The translations under genes were made by a program, and so were the position numbers. From Spirosoma sp. KCTC 42546 (GTDB lineage: Bacteria; Bacteroidota; Bacteroidia; Cytophagales; Spirosomataceae): a stretch of DNA of 64,000 nucleotides. The notes below the pieces were generated by a model, which was given only the letters and a program-made list of their open reading frames with translations, was not told where the DNA came from and did no database searches. Positions 26,728-35,346 of this stretch are shown one piece after another; position 1 is the first letter of the stretch; the number at the start of each line of letters is the position of its first letter. The DNA is taken from assembly GCF_006965485.1 (NCBI RefSeq), contig NZ_CP041360.1, positions 5,250,501 to 5,314,500 of the forward strand, in the 5' to 3' direction.

Positions 26728-26770
26728 ATAATATCGTACGAATCACATTATTCATTATCCATTATTCATT
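26723..26770. repeat. ATTATTCATT direct and inverted repeats
   Basis: AATGAATAAT (26723-26732) is inverted against ATTATTCATT (26747-26756), which is directly repeated at 26761-26770. It overlaps the permease stop codon region and fills the gap to the monooxygenase gene. Confidence 0.6.
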
Positions 26771-26788
26771 ACATAGTCCGGATAACGC

Positions 26789-27940
26789 ATGCTTCATCAA
26801 CCTATTGCCTCTGTACCTGCCCGAACAACCGAACGTGTTTGTGAAGTTGCCTGGTTTTCCGATCTCTGTGGTGAAGACACCGAATTTATAAGCATTCGCG
26901 ATCCTGCCCGTAGCACATTTTCGCACTGCCGCGACATTGCCCTAACCGCCGAACGACTAGGCTTCAGCAATCTTCTCCTGCCAACCTCCTACATGACGGG
27001 GCAGGAAGTAATTCCCTTTGCAGCAGGTGTTGCTCCGGATCTTCACCGGATTAATCTTCTCACGGCTATTCGTTGCGGAGAGATGCACCCACCTACGCTT
27101 GCCCGGACACTGGCCTCTCTTGACCAGATGCTCGCAGGTCGGCTAACGATCAACATTATCAATTCCGATTTGCCTGGCTATCGGGAAGATGCTGATTTTC
27201 GGTACCAGCGTTGTGCCGAAACGATTCAGATTCTGAAACAGGCCTGGTCGTCTGATCGCATCGAACACGACGGACCAGTCTATGGCAAAATTTCCTTAGC
27301 AACTGACCCAGTCAAACCCTACCAGCAAAACGGTGGCCCGCTGCTATACTTTGGCGGAACATCGGATGGAGCACGGGGCGTTTGCGCCCGCTACTGCGAT
27401 GTATTTCTGATGTGGCCCGAAACTGAAGAGCTACTATATGCCAACATGCAGGATGTTTCAGAACGGGCAGCTCGCTACGGTCGGCAAGTAGATTTTGGAT
27501 TACGCATTCATCTTATCGTTCGCGAAACCGAGGCCGAAGCCCGCGCCTGGTCCCGGCACATCATGTCGAAGTTTGACCCCGTTCGCGGGGCCGCTATGAA
27601 AAACGCATCGCAGAGTTCCTGGTCGCTGGGGGTCCGGCGGCAAAACGAACTCCGTGAAGGAGCCGACACCGACGGATTTGTGGAACCACTCCTCTGGACC
27701 GACATTGGCAAAGCTCGTTCGGGAGCGGGTGGTGCTTTAGTGGGCAGTGCTGATCAGATCGTCGAAAAAATCAACCGCTATATAGATATGGGGATACGGG
27801 CCTTTATTTTCTCCGGCTATCCCCTCATCGAAGAAGCGGAGTGGTTTGCCCGCCTTGTTCTGCCTCGCTTACCCAATACATCCCTGTCGCGGTTACAGGG
27901 ACGCACCCCGGTTAGGCCCGAAACTCATGAGCCGTCTTGA
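26789..27940 (+). CDS. SsuD-like FMNH2-dependent (LLM) monooxygenase (first copy)
   Basis: 383 aa, TIM-barrel luciferase-like family. Stretches closely follow alkanesulfonate monooxygenase SsuD: NIINSDLPGYREDADF, GPLLYFGGTSDGARGV, FGLRIHLIVRETEAEARAW, and TDIGKARSGAGGALVGSADQIVEKI plus IFSGYPLIEEAEWF. SsuD splits C-S bonds of sulfonates, releasing sulfite and an aldehyde. It follows the permease gene and overlaps the convergent URO-D gene by 29 nt. A clear paralogue is encoded at 46889-48055. Substrate inferred to be an organosulfonate; another C-S or C-N compound is possible. Confidence 0.9.
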   Translation: MLHQPIASVPARTTERVCEVAWFSDLCGEDTEFISIRDPARSTFSHCRDIALTAERLGFSNLLLPTSYMTGQEVIPFAAGVAPDLHRINLLTAIRCGEMHPPTLARTLASLDQMLAGRLTINIINSDLPGYREDADFRYQRCAETIQILKQAWSSDRIEHDGPVYGKISLATDPVKPYQQNGGPLLYFGGTSDGARGVCARYCDVFLMWPETEELLYANMQDVSERAARYGRQVDFGLRIHLIVRETEAEARAWSRHIMSKFDPVRGAAMKNASQSSWSLGVRRQNELREGADTDGFVEPLLWTDIGKARSGAGGALVGSADQIVEKINRYIDMGIRAFIFSGYPLIEEAEWFARLVLPRLPNTSLSRLQGRTPVRPETHEPS

Positions 27941-28973
27941 TAGCCATTTGCAAATTCTGAATCGGGATATCCGTACGTACGGTGCAATTGGCACCCAGAA
28001 TCACCTGGGTTGGTGCATCCTTTAGGACCAGTTCCACAGCTTTCTTAACATCGGCTGGCGTACCAGTCGACAGCACCCCATGCCGGTCAATACCGCCCAT
28101 AACCGGCCGTTTAAATAGATCAGCCGCCTGCGTGAGCGATAGGGGTTTGCCTTCTGCGGCAAGCGGCACATTCACGATCTGGCCGGGGTAGTCGTGAAAG
28201 CGGGGACCAAATTCGGCGTAGGCACCCTCGTAATCGCAAACATGCAGGATATTGAAGGGTGTCAGCTGCGCTACTTCTTTATGAATCAGCATATCGTAGT
28301 TCTTGATAACCCGATTAAACAGCACACGATCGGCCACGGCACTGGCTTCCCCGCCCTGCGAACAAGTGTAGAAACCATCCACGCCAGCGCGTACAGCCGC
28401 CCGTACATAATTCATAACCGAGAGTGTAACATTTTCCATACCTCGACTTACCGCTTCGGGATCTTCCTGCACATGCTTCAGTAATGTCTCTTTGGGTACG
28501 GCCTGTTTGGCCATTTGATACGGTGAATACATCGTTGGCAGGATCAATGCCTCCGACTTTGCCGCCTTCACCAACCCTTTAATGATATATAAACTGGGAG
28601 CAAACCACTCCTCGGTAAGGACCGGAATTTTTGCCCAGTCATCTGCCGTTTTCACCTCGGCCATTTTCGGGTAGCTTTGCTCAAACTGGATCTTCACGAA
28701 ATCCATGCCCGTAGCCCGGAAATAATCAAGATGAGCCTTGATGGCAGCATCGCCCGTTCGCTGTTCGGGTGGGAAGTGCAGGAAAAAGCCAGCCGGAATG
28801 TAGTTCGGGTTACCTGACTTATCGAGTACCTGCAACATCAAATCACGCTTCGATTTGGCAAGTGCGTTTGACCGGGCAAATCCTGTTGACATAGCCCCAA
28901 CGGAAGCCGCAGCCAATGCAGAAGCGCCAATAAAATCCCGCCGACTGATTGAGTTTGATACCTTTTTTTTCAT
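27912..28973 (-). CDS. TAT-exported URO-D superfamily protein
   Basis: 353 aa. It begins with a twin-arginine signal (ISRRDFIGASALAAASVGAMSTGFA, Arg11-Arg12), then a URO-D-like barrel: FVKIQFEQSYPKMAE, LPTMYSPYQMAKQA, DGFYTCSQGGEAS, ILHVCDYEGAYAEF, VMGGIDRHGVLSTGTPADVKKAV and VILGANCTVRTD. URO-D relatives include uroporphyrinogen decarboxylase and the corrinoid:thiol methyltransferases. Export by TAT is unusual for the family and argues against a role in haem synthesis. It is divergent from the SAM-riboswitch transcript. Reaction unknown; a periplasmic demethylation of a sulfur compound is only a guess. Confidence 0.85.
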   Translation of the reverse strand: MKKKVSNSISRRDFIGASALAAASVGAMSTGFARSNALAKSKRDLMLQVLDKSGNPNYIPAGFFLHFPPEQRTGDAAIKAHLDYFRATGMDFVKIQFEQSYPKMAEVKTADDWAKIPVLTEEWFAPSLYIIKGLVKAAKSEALILPTMYSPYQMAKQAVPKETLLKHVQEDPEAVSRGMENVTLSVMNYVRAAVRAGVDGFYTCSQGGEASAVADRVLFNRVIKNYDMLIHKEVAQLTPFNILHVCDYEGAYAEFGPRFHDYPGQIVNVPLAAEGKPLSLTQAADLFKRPVMGGIDRHGVLSTGTPADVKKAVELVLKDAPTQVILGANCTVRTDIPIQNLQMAIKTAHEFRA

Positions 28974-29228
28974 GTGCTTTGAGGCTATTACTAGTTATGG
29001 GGATACAATGAGTTTCAAGATAATTGATAACGGGTAAGGCAATTTGGTTCTTGAAAGCAAGTATACTAATTATAACCAACAACCCAAGACAATATATTGA
29101 TTAACAGACAATTACCCTAAACTCTATCGAGTTATACTATTTATAGGCGCCCATTTATTGCATTAATCAATTATAATTTTGATCGCAATCAAGACAAAAT
29201 CTTTTTTCTACAAAATTTATAGATCAAG

Positions 29229-29261
29229 TTTGGAAATATAAAAATAGCCGCTTTACCTTTA
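29229..29261 (+). promoter_or_regulatory. Bacteroidota-type promoter for the riboswitch transcript
   Basis: TTTG at 29229-29232 and TACCTTTA at 29254-29261, spaced by 21 nt, close to the known -33/-7 pattern TTTG and TAnnTTTG. It would start transcription near 29268, some 47 nt before the riboswitch. Confidence 0.5.
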
Positions 29262-29314
29262 CAGCATCTTACAATTACTACTGCTCCGGCAGCCCGGCTG
29301 CAAAGTAGCTTTGG

Positions 29315-29412
29315 ATTTATAAAGAAAGGGGGAGAGACAGGCTCTGCGAACCCTTAGCAACTTGCCAGTTGGTGATAGTGCTAACCTGCCTACCTAGTTA
29401 GGAACTATAAAT
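29315..29412 (+). promoter_or_regulatory. SAM-I family (S-box type) riboswitch
   Basis: P1 ATTTATA (29315-29321) pairs with TATAAAT (29406-29412). Between them lie the conserved SAM-I blocks: GGAGAGACAGGCTC (consensus GGAGGGACUGGCCC, with the GGG/CCC pair co-varied to GAG/CTC), CGAACCC, the GCAAC of J2/3-P3, and GTGCTAACC (consensus GGUGCnAAuuCC), with AGGAAC closing P4. An AAGGG/CCCTT pair fits P2. It would turn the transcript off when S-adenosylmethionine is plentiful. Covariance search with Rfam SAM models was not possible here. The next coding unit is the Cys-leader ORF, then YceI and the SusC/D operon. Confidence 0.8.
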
Positions 29413-29436
29413 TTACAACCGCCCCGGCGGACAACC

Positions 29437-29523
29437 ATGTCTAGTCAATTTTCGTCCCGAAACGCAGAACCTATTCTGAATCTGCATCCTGTAGCAAAGC
29501 CACCTTGTTGCTGTTGTCACTAA
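29437..29523 (+). CDS. 28-codon leader peptide ending in four Cys and His
   Basis: ATG 29437 to TAA 29523. The peptide begins MSSQFSSRNAEPILNL and ends PVAKPPCCCCH. The codons for the four cysteines are TGT TGC TGT TGT directly before CAC and the stop. It lies 25 nt after the SAM riboswitch, preceded by a small CCGC/GCGG hairpin. Such tetracysteine upstream ORFs, as known from mycobacterial sulfur genes, sense cysteinyl-tRNA supply by ribosome stalling. A diverged copy without cysteines occurs at 25294-25335. Function is inferred from position and composition; too short for homology. Confidence 0.65.
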   Translation: MSSQFSSRNAEPILNLHPVAKPPCCCCH

Positions 29524-29905
29524 CTAGTTCCTGCTGAACGGATAGGTCGCGTTTACATCATTCCTTGGGTTTTATACCTGCCTGATTCCGCTCATCTTGA
29601 CCTAATCATTGAACCAATTATCCTACTTAATCCATAGAATAAAAACATTTTTCCAATTCAATCTTCCGTATGAAAACAACTACGATCGCATCACTCGTTG
29701 GCTTTGGAGATACTCTTCTGAAGGCCCGGTTAACTCGCCGAATCCTCGTCGACATAGCAGCATGATAGATTTTCATTTACGGTATTCTGTCCCCGGTAGG
29801 CCGTTTGAGGCAGGTTTTATTAGAGCGTTAGTCCACCGTAAACAGAATGCCAAAAACTGAATACAGTCAACCAGAACAACTAAAACTCGCTTCGGCGAAC
29901 CAACA
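29524..29905 (+). other. 382-bp stretch between leader ORF and yceI-like gene
   Basis: No clear gene. It contains an ATG-started frame of 31 codons (29670-29765, starting MKTTTIASLVGFGD) and an 83-codon frame from a TTG at 29609, neither with recognisable character. If the riboswitch transcript reaches the next gene, this is a long untranslated leader, possibly with a second leader peptide. Confidence 0.4.
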
Positions 29906-30535
29906 ATGAAAAAGACAATCCAACTTCTGTTCGGCCTGACGGCCCTCTCGCTGGTTTCCTTTGCTAACCCAGCCCCTAAAAAAGTCAAAGAAGCTACCTA
30001 CAAAGTAGATACCCAACAAAGTAAATTGGCTTGGACAGCCAAAAAGGTAACTGGCGAACATTCAGGAACAGCCCCCATCAGTACTGGCTCGCTAGCCCTG
30101 GAAAGTGGCAAATTGAAAGGCGGATCATTTGATATTGACCTAAAGGACCTGACGGTAACGGATATCACCGACGCTGCCCAGAACGCCAAGCTGGTAGGTC
30201 ATCTTAAAAGCGACGACTTCTTCTCGGTTGAAAGACACCCCACTGCCAGGTTCGTGATTTCGTCGGTGTCGCTTACTGGCAATAACACCTATGACGTAAC
30301 CGGTAAGCTAACAATTAAAGGCATCACGAACGATATCAAGTTCCCGGCGCAGGTTAAAACCGAGGCTGGTAAGCTTACAGCAACCGCCAACGTAACGGTC
30401 GACCGAACCAAATATGATATAAAGTACCGATCCAAGAACTACTTTGAAAATCTGGGCGACAAAACGATTTATGACGACTTCACCCTCGCGATTACGCTCG
30501 TAGCAACGCCATCGGGAGCTGTCGCCAGCCGATAA
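29906..30535 (+). CDS. YceI-family exported lipocalin-like protein
   Basis: 209 aa with a signal peptide (MKKTIQLLFGLTALSLVSFA). The mature part follows the YceI pattern: TYKVDTQQSKLAWTAKK, GSFDIDLKDLTVTDI, HLKSDDFFSVERHPTARFVISSV, then VTGKLTIKGITNDIKFPAQV and VDRTKYDIKYRSKNYFENLG. YceI proteins are periplasmic beta-barrels that bind long hydrophobic molecules such as isoprenoids. First full-length gene of the riboswitch-led operon, followed after 59 bp by the dipeptidase. A role in binding a lipophilic organosulfur compound is speculative. Confidence 0.92.
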   Translation: MKKTIQLLFGLTALSLVSFANPAPKKVKEATYKVDTQQSKLAWTAKKVTGEHSGTAPISTGSLALESGKLKGGSFDIDLKDLTVTDITDAAQNAKLVGHLKSDDFFSVERHPTARFVISSVSLTGNNTYDVTGKLTIKGITNDIKFPAQVKTEAGKLTATANVTVDRTKYDIKYRSKNYFENLGDKTIYDDFTLAITLVATPSGAVASR

Positions 30536-30594
30536 GAATAGGGAATGTTTCGCCACTTCATCAACAACTAAAAATCAATAAATCACCCGATCCC

Positions 30595-31890
30595 ATGAAC
30601 AAACCTTCCTCTTATTTTTTGACAATCTGGACGCTGTCTTCACTAACGTATATGAGCACCGTTAGTGCACAATCTACTTCCTCTTCAACTGATACGTTAA
30701 CGGATGCCATCGTTCGTCGGGTTCATAAATCTGCCCTGACGATTGATCCTCATCTCGATATTCTGGTCGATTTTAATACCCCAGGCAACGACGCTGGCAC
30801 GGATACCAAAGGCCAGTTTGACCTTCCCAAACTCGAACGGGGTGATCTGGATGTAGCCACGGTGGCACTGTTTGCAGGCACGGCCCAAAAAACGCCCGAA
30901 AACATTGCTTCGGCCCGGAAAGAAGTGGATACGAAACTGGCTGCCCTGCGCCGGTTCGTAAGCCAGCACCCCGACCGACTGGAGTTTGCCTACACAGCCG
31001 CTGACCTGGAACGTATTCCGGCGAAAGGAAAGCACGCCATTCTACTGAGTTTTCTTAACGCCTTTTCGCTCGGAAAAGACATCGCTCAACTCCCAATCCT
31101 TTACCGCGATGGTGTTCGGGTGTTTGGACTTACCCATGCCGGAAACAACGACTGGGCAGATTCCTCCCGGCCTTCGCCTGGTTTCGGCGACAAACCCGAC
31201 GAGTTGGGTGGCTTATCAGCACTGGGTAAACAATCTGTGGCAGAATTGAATAAGCTTGGGGTGATTATTGATGTATCTCAATTGACACCCGCGGGAGTTT
31301 TCCAGACGATTCAGTTGAGTCGGGCTCCGGTTATTGCCTCTCATTCAGCTGTACGTGGGCGGGTGGATGCGACGCGAAATCTGAACAACGATGAACTGAA
31401 AGCCATTGCCGCTAGCGGTGGAGTCGTTAGTATCGTTGCTTTCTCAGCCTATCTGCATCCGTCTCAGGAGCAACTGGCGACCTACAAAAAGAACGTTTGG
31501 GAACCCTTCGGGCTACAACCCGGAGACGATGCAAAGTCGAAACTCGATCCCGCTGCTTATCAGAAATTCCAGGCCGCTTACCGCGAATTTTCGAGTAATG
31601 GCTACAAATACACAACCCTTGCCGATTACCTGGATGCTGTTGATTATACCGTGCGGCTCATCGGCATTGACCATGTAGGGCTGTCTTCAGACTTCAATCA
31701 TGGTGGAGGTGTTACGGGCTATACACACGTGGGCGACTCCCCCAACGTAACGCGTGAACTGCTCAAACGAGGCTACTCGGAAGAGGACATCCGAAAGCTC
31801 TGGGGTGGCAATTTTCTGCGTGCCTTTCGTGACGTAGAAGCAACGGCCAAAGAACTACAACGAGAATCAAAACTAGCGGTGAAGCAATGA
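30595..31890 (+). CDS. peptidase M19 (renal-type dipeptidase), exported
   Basis: 431 aa with signal peptide (ending about TVSAQ). Membrane-dipeptidase features: IDPHLDILVDF for the HxD metal motif, LTHAGNNDWADSS, VIIDVSQLTPAGVFQ, VIASHSAVRG with the metal His, RNLNNDELKAIAASGGVVSI, and IGIDHVGLSSDFNHGGG. These zinc enzymes hydrolyse dipeptides, often with poor side-chain selectivity, including Cys-Gly and D-amino acid dipeptides. Next to SusC/D it probably trims an imported or surface-bound peptide-like substrate in the periplasm. Confidence 0.93.
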   Translation: MNKPSSYFLTIWTLSSLTYMSTVSAQSTSSSTDTLTDAIVRRVHKSALTIDPHLDILVDFNTPGNDAGTDTKGQFDLPKLERGDLDVATVALFAGTAQKTPENIASARKEVDTKLAALRRFVSQHPDRLEFAYTAADLERIPAKGKHAILLSFLNAFSLGKDIAQLPILYRDGVRVFGLTHAGNNDWADSSRPSPGFGDKPDELGGLSALGKQSVAELNKLGVIIDVSQLTPAGVFQTIQLSRAPVIASHSAVRGRVDATRNLNNDELKAIAASGGVVSIVAFSAYLHPSQEQLATYKKNVWEPFGLQPGDDAKSKLDPAAYQKFQAAYREFSSNGYKYTTLADYLDAVDYTVRLIGIDHVGLSSDFNHGGGVTGYTHVGDSPNVTRELLKRGYSEEDIRKLWGGNFLRAFRDVEATAKELQRESKLAVKQ

Positions 31891-31934
31891 AACGGTTTGT
31901 GTAGCCCTTTACCACCTTTTCTGCAACACGCACC

Positions 31935-32018
31935 AAAAAAGCCCTACCGCACCGGCAACCCGGTGATCCGCCAATGCGGACTGCGCCCGACCTCAGTAGT
32001 GGGGTCGGCGCGGTAGGC
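31935..32018. promoter_or_regulatory. multi-branched RNA element before susC1; minus-strand terminator
   Basis: On the plus strand, 31943-31950 (CCTACCGC) pairs with 32010-32017, enclosing three hairpins: ACCGG/CCGGT with loop CAAC (31951-31964), TCCGC/GCGGA with loop CAAT (31967-31980), and an 8-bp stem CCGACCTC/GGGGTCGG with a 6-nt loop (31987-32008). It ends 35 nt before the susC start. On the minus strand the closing stem is followed by six T, so it would also stop antisense transcription. Not a tRNA: no T-loop or CCA end. Confidence 0.6.
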
Positions 32019-32052
32019 ACAATCCAGAATGTACAACCGAACAGATAAATCA

Positions 32053-35000
32053 ATGACAAACAGAATTTTACGTCAACTACTCAAGGCTGTCCGACTAAGT
32101 ATTATCCTCTTATTCGTGGTTAGCCAGGCCCATGCCCAGGGACAAAGTGTTTCCGGGACAATCAAAGACAAACAAACGGGTGAGGCCTTACCGGGTGTTT
32201 CCATTGTGGTAAAAGGTACCACCACCGGTACCACTGCCGATCAGGAAGGTCGTTTCAAACTGAATGCGCCCGCGAACGCCACCCTTATTTTCTCGTTCAT
32301 TGGCTACTCGCCGATTGAACAAGCCGTACAGAATCGGTCGATCATCAACATCGACCTCACCGCCGATACCAAGCTGCTTGGCGAAGTAATGGTGGTCGGG
32401 TACGGAACCCAGACGAAAGCTGAATTTACGGGATCGGCGGTGCGGGTCAACGGCGATGCGATTAAAGAGCAACCCGTACAAAGTTTCGATCAGGCGTTAC
32501 AGGGCCGGGCTGCGGGCGTTAGTATTGCGCAACCCAATGGTGTATTGAATAACCCACCCGTCATTCGGATTCGGGGCGTAAACTCGATTTCGTTGAGTTC
32601 GTATCCGCTCGTTGTGGTCGACGGAATCCCTATTAATACGGGTAACGTATCGGCTAGTACAGCCGTACCGAACAACCCACTGGGCGACATCAACCCCGCT
32701 GATATTGAGTCGATCGATGTACTGAAAGATGCGGCCTCGACTTCTATTTATGGTTCCCGGGCAGCAGCAGGTGTTTTACTGATTACGACAAAACGGGGTA
32801 AGGCGGGCAAACCCCGGATCACCTACGAAAGCTGGGTAGGTTCTTCGGAAGCGGTTCGATTACCGAAGCTACTGAACGCCGAACAGTTTATTGCCATTAA
32901 GAATGAGGCCGTTTTGAATGCTAAAATTCTGGGTGGTAATGAGAAGAACGATAACGTAGCATCGGCCTTATTTTTCCCGAATAAAAACGCGGATGGATCG
33001 GCGGTAGATACCCGATGGTACGATTACATCTACCGAACGGGCGTATCACAAAGTCAGAATATCAGCGTATCGGGCGGCACACCTACGACAACCTATTACT
33101 TCTCAGCGAACTATACCAAGCAAAACGGCATCCTGAAAGGCAACGAATTTGCCCGGAAAGCGGCCCGGTTTAACATTGATCAGGAAATCACGAGCTGGCT
33201 AAAACTGAAAGGAAGCATATCGTACAATACCAGCAATAACCAATCGCCCTACTCGGGATCAACACCTAACACAACATTCCTGCTGGTTTCGGCGGCCCGA
33301 CTCGCCATTGCCCTGCCCCCGAACGTAGCGGCTTACAATGCCGACGAAAGCTATAACATCAACCCGGCTAGCCCCAACACCATTGGCGTAGGAAACAATC
33401 AGTTTGTCAGCAACTTCGGCAACCCGGTGGCCTTATTGGATTTAAACCGATATACGTCCGTCAATGACCGCATCATTGGCAGCATCGGCGCAACGGCCAA
33501 GCTCCTGAAGAATCTGGACTTCGTAACGACCTACTCCATCGACCGGCTGCGAACCGACAACGTCAGTTTCGATAGTGCCATTCAGGGCAACGGATATTCC
33601 AGCAAGGGATCAGTTGATAATGCCACGGCCATCCGCGACAACTGGGACTGGGCCAGTACGTTAACGTATAACCACACATTCGGCGGCAAGCATGCCATAT
33701 CCCTACTGGCGGGTTACGATGCACAAAAGTTCAACAATTCGTCCTGGGGTGCTACACGTACTCAGACTTCCGATCAGTTCTTTCAGAATTATCAGGGTAA
33801 CTGGGGCGTTATCACAGCGTCCGACAATGACCTGAGTGAGCGGGCTTATTTATCGGTCTTTTCGCGCCTGACGTATGATTTCAACAAGAAATATTTCGTA
33901 ACGGTCAACTTCCGGCGGGATGGAAACTCGGCGCTGGGGACGGGACGTAAATACGGTAATTTCGGCGGGGTATCAGGCGGTTGGGCCTTGTCGGAAGAAG
34001 GATTTTACAAGAACTCCCGACTGGCGGCTACGCTCACGAATGTGAAACTTCGCGCCAGTTGGGGACGGGTTGGCAATGGCAATCTGAGCAATGCCTACAA
34101 CTCGCAGGAGTTATACAGTGGCTCGCTGTACGGAAGCGTTCCCACCTGGGCCATTTCGCAGGCAGGCAACCCAAACCTGGGCTGGGAAACCAGCGACCAA
34201 ACGAACATTGGTGCCGATCTTGGCTTATTCAATGATCGTATCCAGGTCGATCTGACGTACTTTAACAACAACGTGAATGGCCTGATCCTCAGCGCTCCGC
34301 AAGCCGTTTCGAAAGGTATTCCGGGCAATGCGATTCTGGGCAATGTAGGGGCGATGTATAACCGGGGAATTGAGATTGGTATAAACGGTACGGTTCTTCG
34401 TAAAGGTGATTTCTCCTGGAGCGCGGGTTTCAACTACACCAACCTGCGTAATAAAGTAACGGCTCTTTCGGATGGAAATACCGACATCGTGGGCACAACC
34501 ATGGTGGCCTATGAGACCACCAATATCACGCGGGTTGGTTACTCAGTGGGTAGTTTGTATGGTGCCAAAACAGCGGGGGTGAACCCCGACAATGGCCGCC
34601 GTATTTTCATCAACGCCAAAGGCGAGCAGGTTCAGTATAGTCAGGTAGTAGCGCCGGGCGAAAGCCAGTGGACGTACCTGGATGGCAAGACGGCGGCTGC
34701 GATCACAGGTGCCGATTATTACCTGATTGGCAATGCACTCCCGAACTGGTACGGCGGTTTCTCGAATAATTTCAAATACAAACACTTCGATGCTGGCTTC
34801 AACCTGACGTTTTCGGGGGGGAACCTGATCATGAATGGCACCCGCGCAACCCTCCTCGACCAACGGGCCTACAACAACTCCACCGAAGTATTGACCCGCT
34901 GGCAAAAACCGGGCGATATCACCGACGTACCCCGCCTGGTGTATAACGATCAGACGTCCAGTGGTTCCTCATTCCCCGTCTCGACCAATGCCCAAAAAGG

Positions 35001-35244
35001 TGATTTTCTTCGCCTGCAAACCGCATCGGTTGGCTATCGATTGCCCAGCTCAATTTTTGGTAAAACGGGCATTAGTTCAGTTCGGGTGTATGCACAGGGA
35101 TCAAACCTCTTTTTACTCACACCCTACAAAGGAGCCGATCCAGAATCCTCTTCGAACGGCAATTCCAACACCACTCCTGGTGTCGAAAAGAATTCCATCG
35201 GTCAGGCCAGAACCTTCACATTTGGCCTTAACGTAGGGTTTTAG
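32053..35244 (+). CDS. SusC-like TonB-dependent outer-membrane transporter (first copy)
   Basis: About 1063 aa from ATG 32053 (another ATG lies at 32029). After the signal peptide (ending AHAQ) comes a CarboxypepD-regulatory domain (VSGTIKDKQTGEALPGVSIVVKGT), the TonB-box region, a plug domain with RIRGVNSISLSSYPLVVVDGIPI and LKDAASTSIYGSRAAAGVLLITTK, and the 22-strand barrel ending FTFGLNVGF. It forms the channel of a SusCD pair with the next gene. There is no glycosidase, so the ligand is likely not a polysaccharide; the SAM riboswitch and monooxygenases suggest a sulfur compound. Confidence 0.95.
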   Translation: MTNRILRQLLKAVRLSIILLFVVSQAHAQGQSVSGTIKDKQTGEALPGVSIVVKGTTTGTTADQEGRFKLNAPANATLIFSFIGYSPIEQAVQNRSIINIDLTADTKLLGEVMVVGYGTQTKAEFTGSAVRVNGDAIKEQPVQSFDQALQGRAAGVSIAQPNGVLNNPPVIRIRGVNSISLSSYPLVVVDGIPINTGNVSASTAVPNNPLGDINPADIESIDVLKDAASTSIYGSRAAAGVLLITTKRGKAGKPRITYESWVGSSEAVRLPKLLNAEQFIAIKNEAVLNAKILGGNEKNDNVASALFFPNKNADGSAVDTRWYDYIYRTGVSQSQNISVSGGTPTTTYYFSANYTKQNGILKGNEFARKAARFNIDQEITSWLKLKGSISYNTSNNQSPYSGSTPNTTFLLVSAARLAIALPPNVAAYNADESYNINPASPNTIGVGNNQFVSNFGNPVALLDLNRYTSVNDRIIGSIGATAKLLKNLDFVTTYSIDRLRTDNVSFDSAIQGNGYSSKGSVDNATAIRDNWDWASTLTYNHTFGGKHAISLLAGYDAQKFNNSSWGATRTQTSDQFFQNYQGNWGVITASDNDLSERAYLSVFSRLTYDFNKKYFVTVNFRRDGNSALGTGRKYGNFGGVSGGWALSEEGFYKNSRLAATLTNVKLRASWGRVGNGNLSNAYNSQELYSGSLYGSVPTWAISQAGNPNLGWETSDQTNIGADLGLFNDRIQVDLTYFNNNVNGLILSAPQAVSKGIPGNAILGNVGAMYNRGIEIGINGTVLRKGDFSWSAGFNYTNLRNKVTALSDGNTDIVGTTMVAYETTNITRVGYSVGSLYGAKTAGVNPDNGRRIFINAKGEQVQYSQVVAPGESQWTYLDGKTAAAITGADYYLIGNALPNWYGGFSNNFKYKHFDAGFNLTFSGGNLIMNGTRATLLDQRAYNNSTEVLTRWQKPGDITDVPRLVYNDQTSSGSSFPVSTNAQKGDFLRLQTASVGYRLPSSIFGKTGISSVRVYAQGSNLFLLTPYKGADPESSSNGNSNTTPGVEKNSIGQARTFTFGLNVGF

Positions 35245-35249
35245 AATTA

Positions 35250-35314
35250 CCCCCAACCCCCTAAAGGGGCAATGCTCCCTCTTGGACAGATCCCCCTTCA
35301 GAGGAGGTTGGGGG
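35250..35314. repeat. CCCCCAACC...GGTTGGGGG intergenic palindrome
   Basis: 9-bp arms at 35250-35258 and 35306-35314, with a small CCCC-TAAA-GGGG hairpin inside. It lies between susC1 and susD1. Similar in type to the element at 750-776; a common dispersed repeat in this phylum. Confidence 0.6.
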
Positions 35315-35346
35315 CAAAACTATAGAATACACCAACTACAATCATC

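Noticed and set aside
29609..29860. 83-codon frame from a TTG between leader ORF and yceI-like gene
   Set aside because: No signal peptide, domain or codon pattern; it runs through the region in several overlapping frames and looks non-coding.
31941..32018. Cloverleaf-like folding suggesting a tRNA
   Set aside because: The stem lengths do not fit, there is no TTCRA T-loop, no anticodon loop of 7 nt and no CCA or discriminator pattern.
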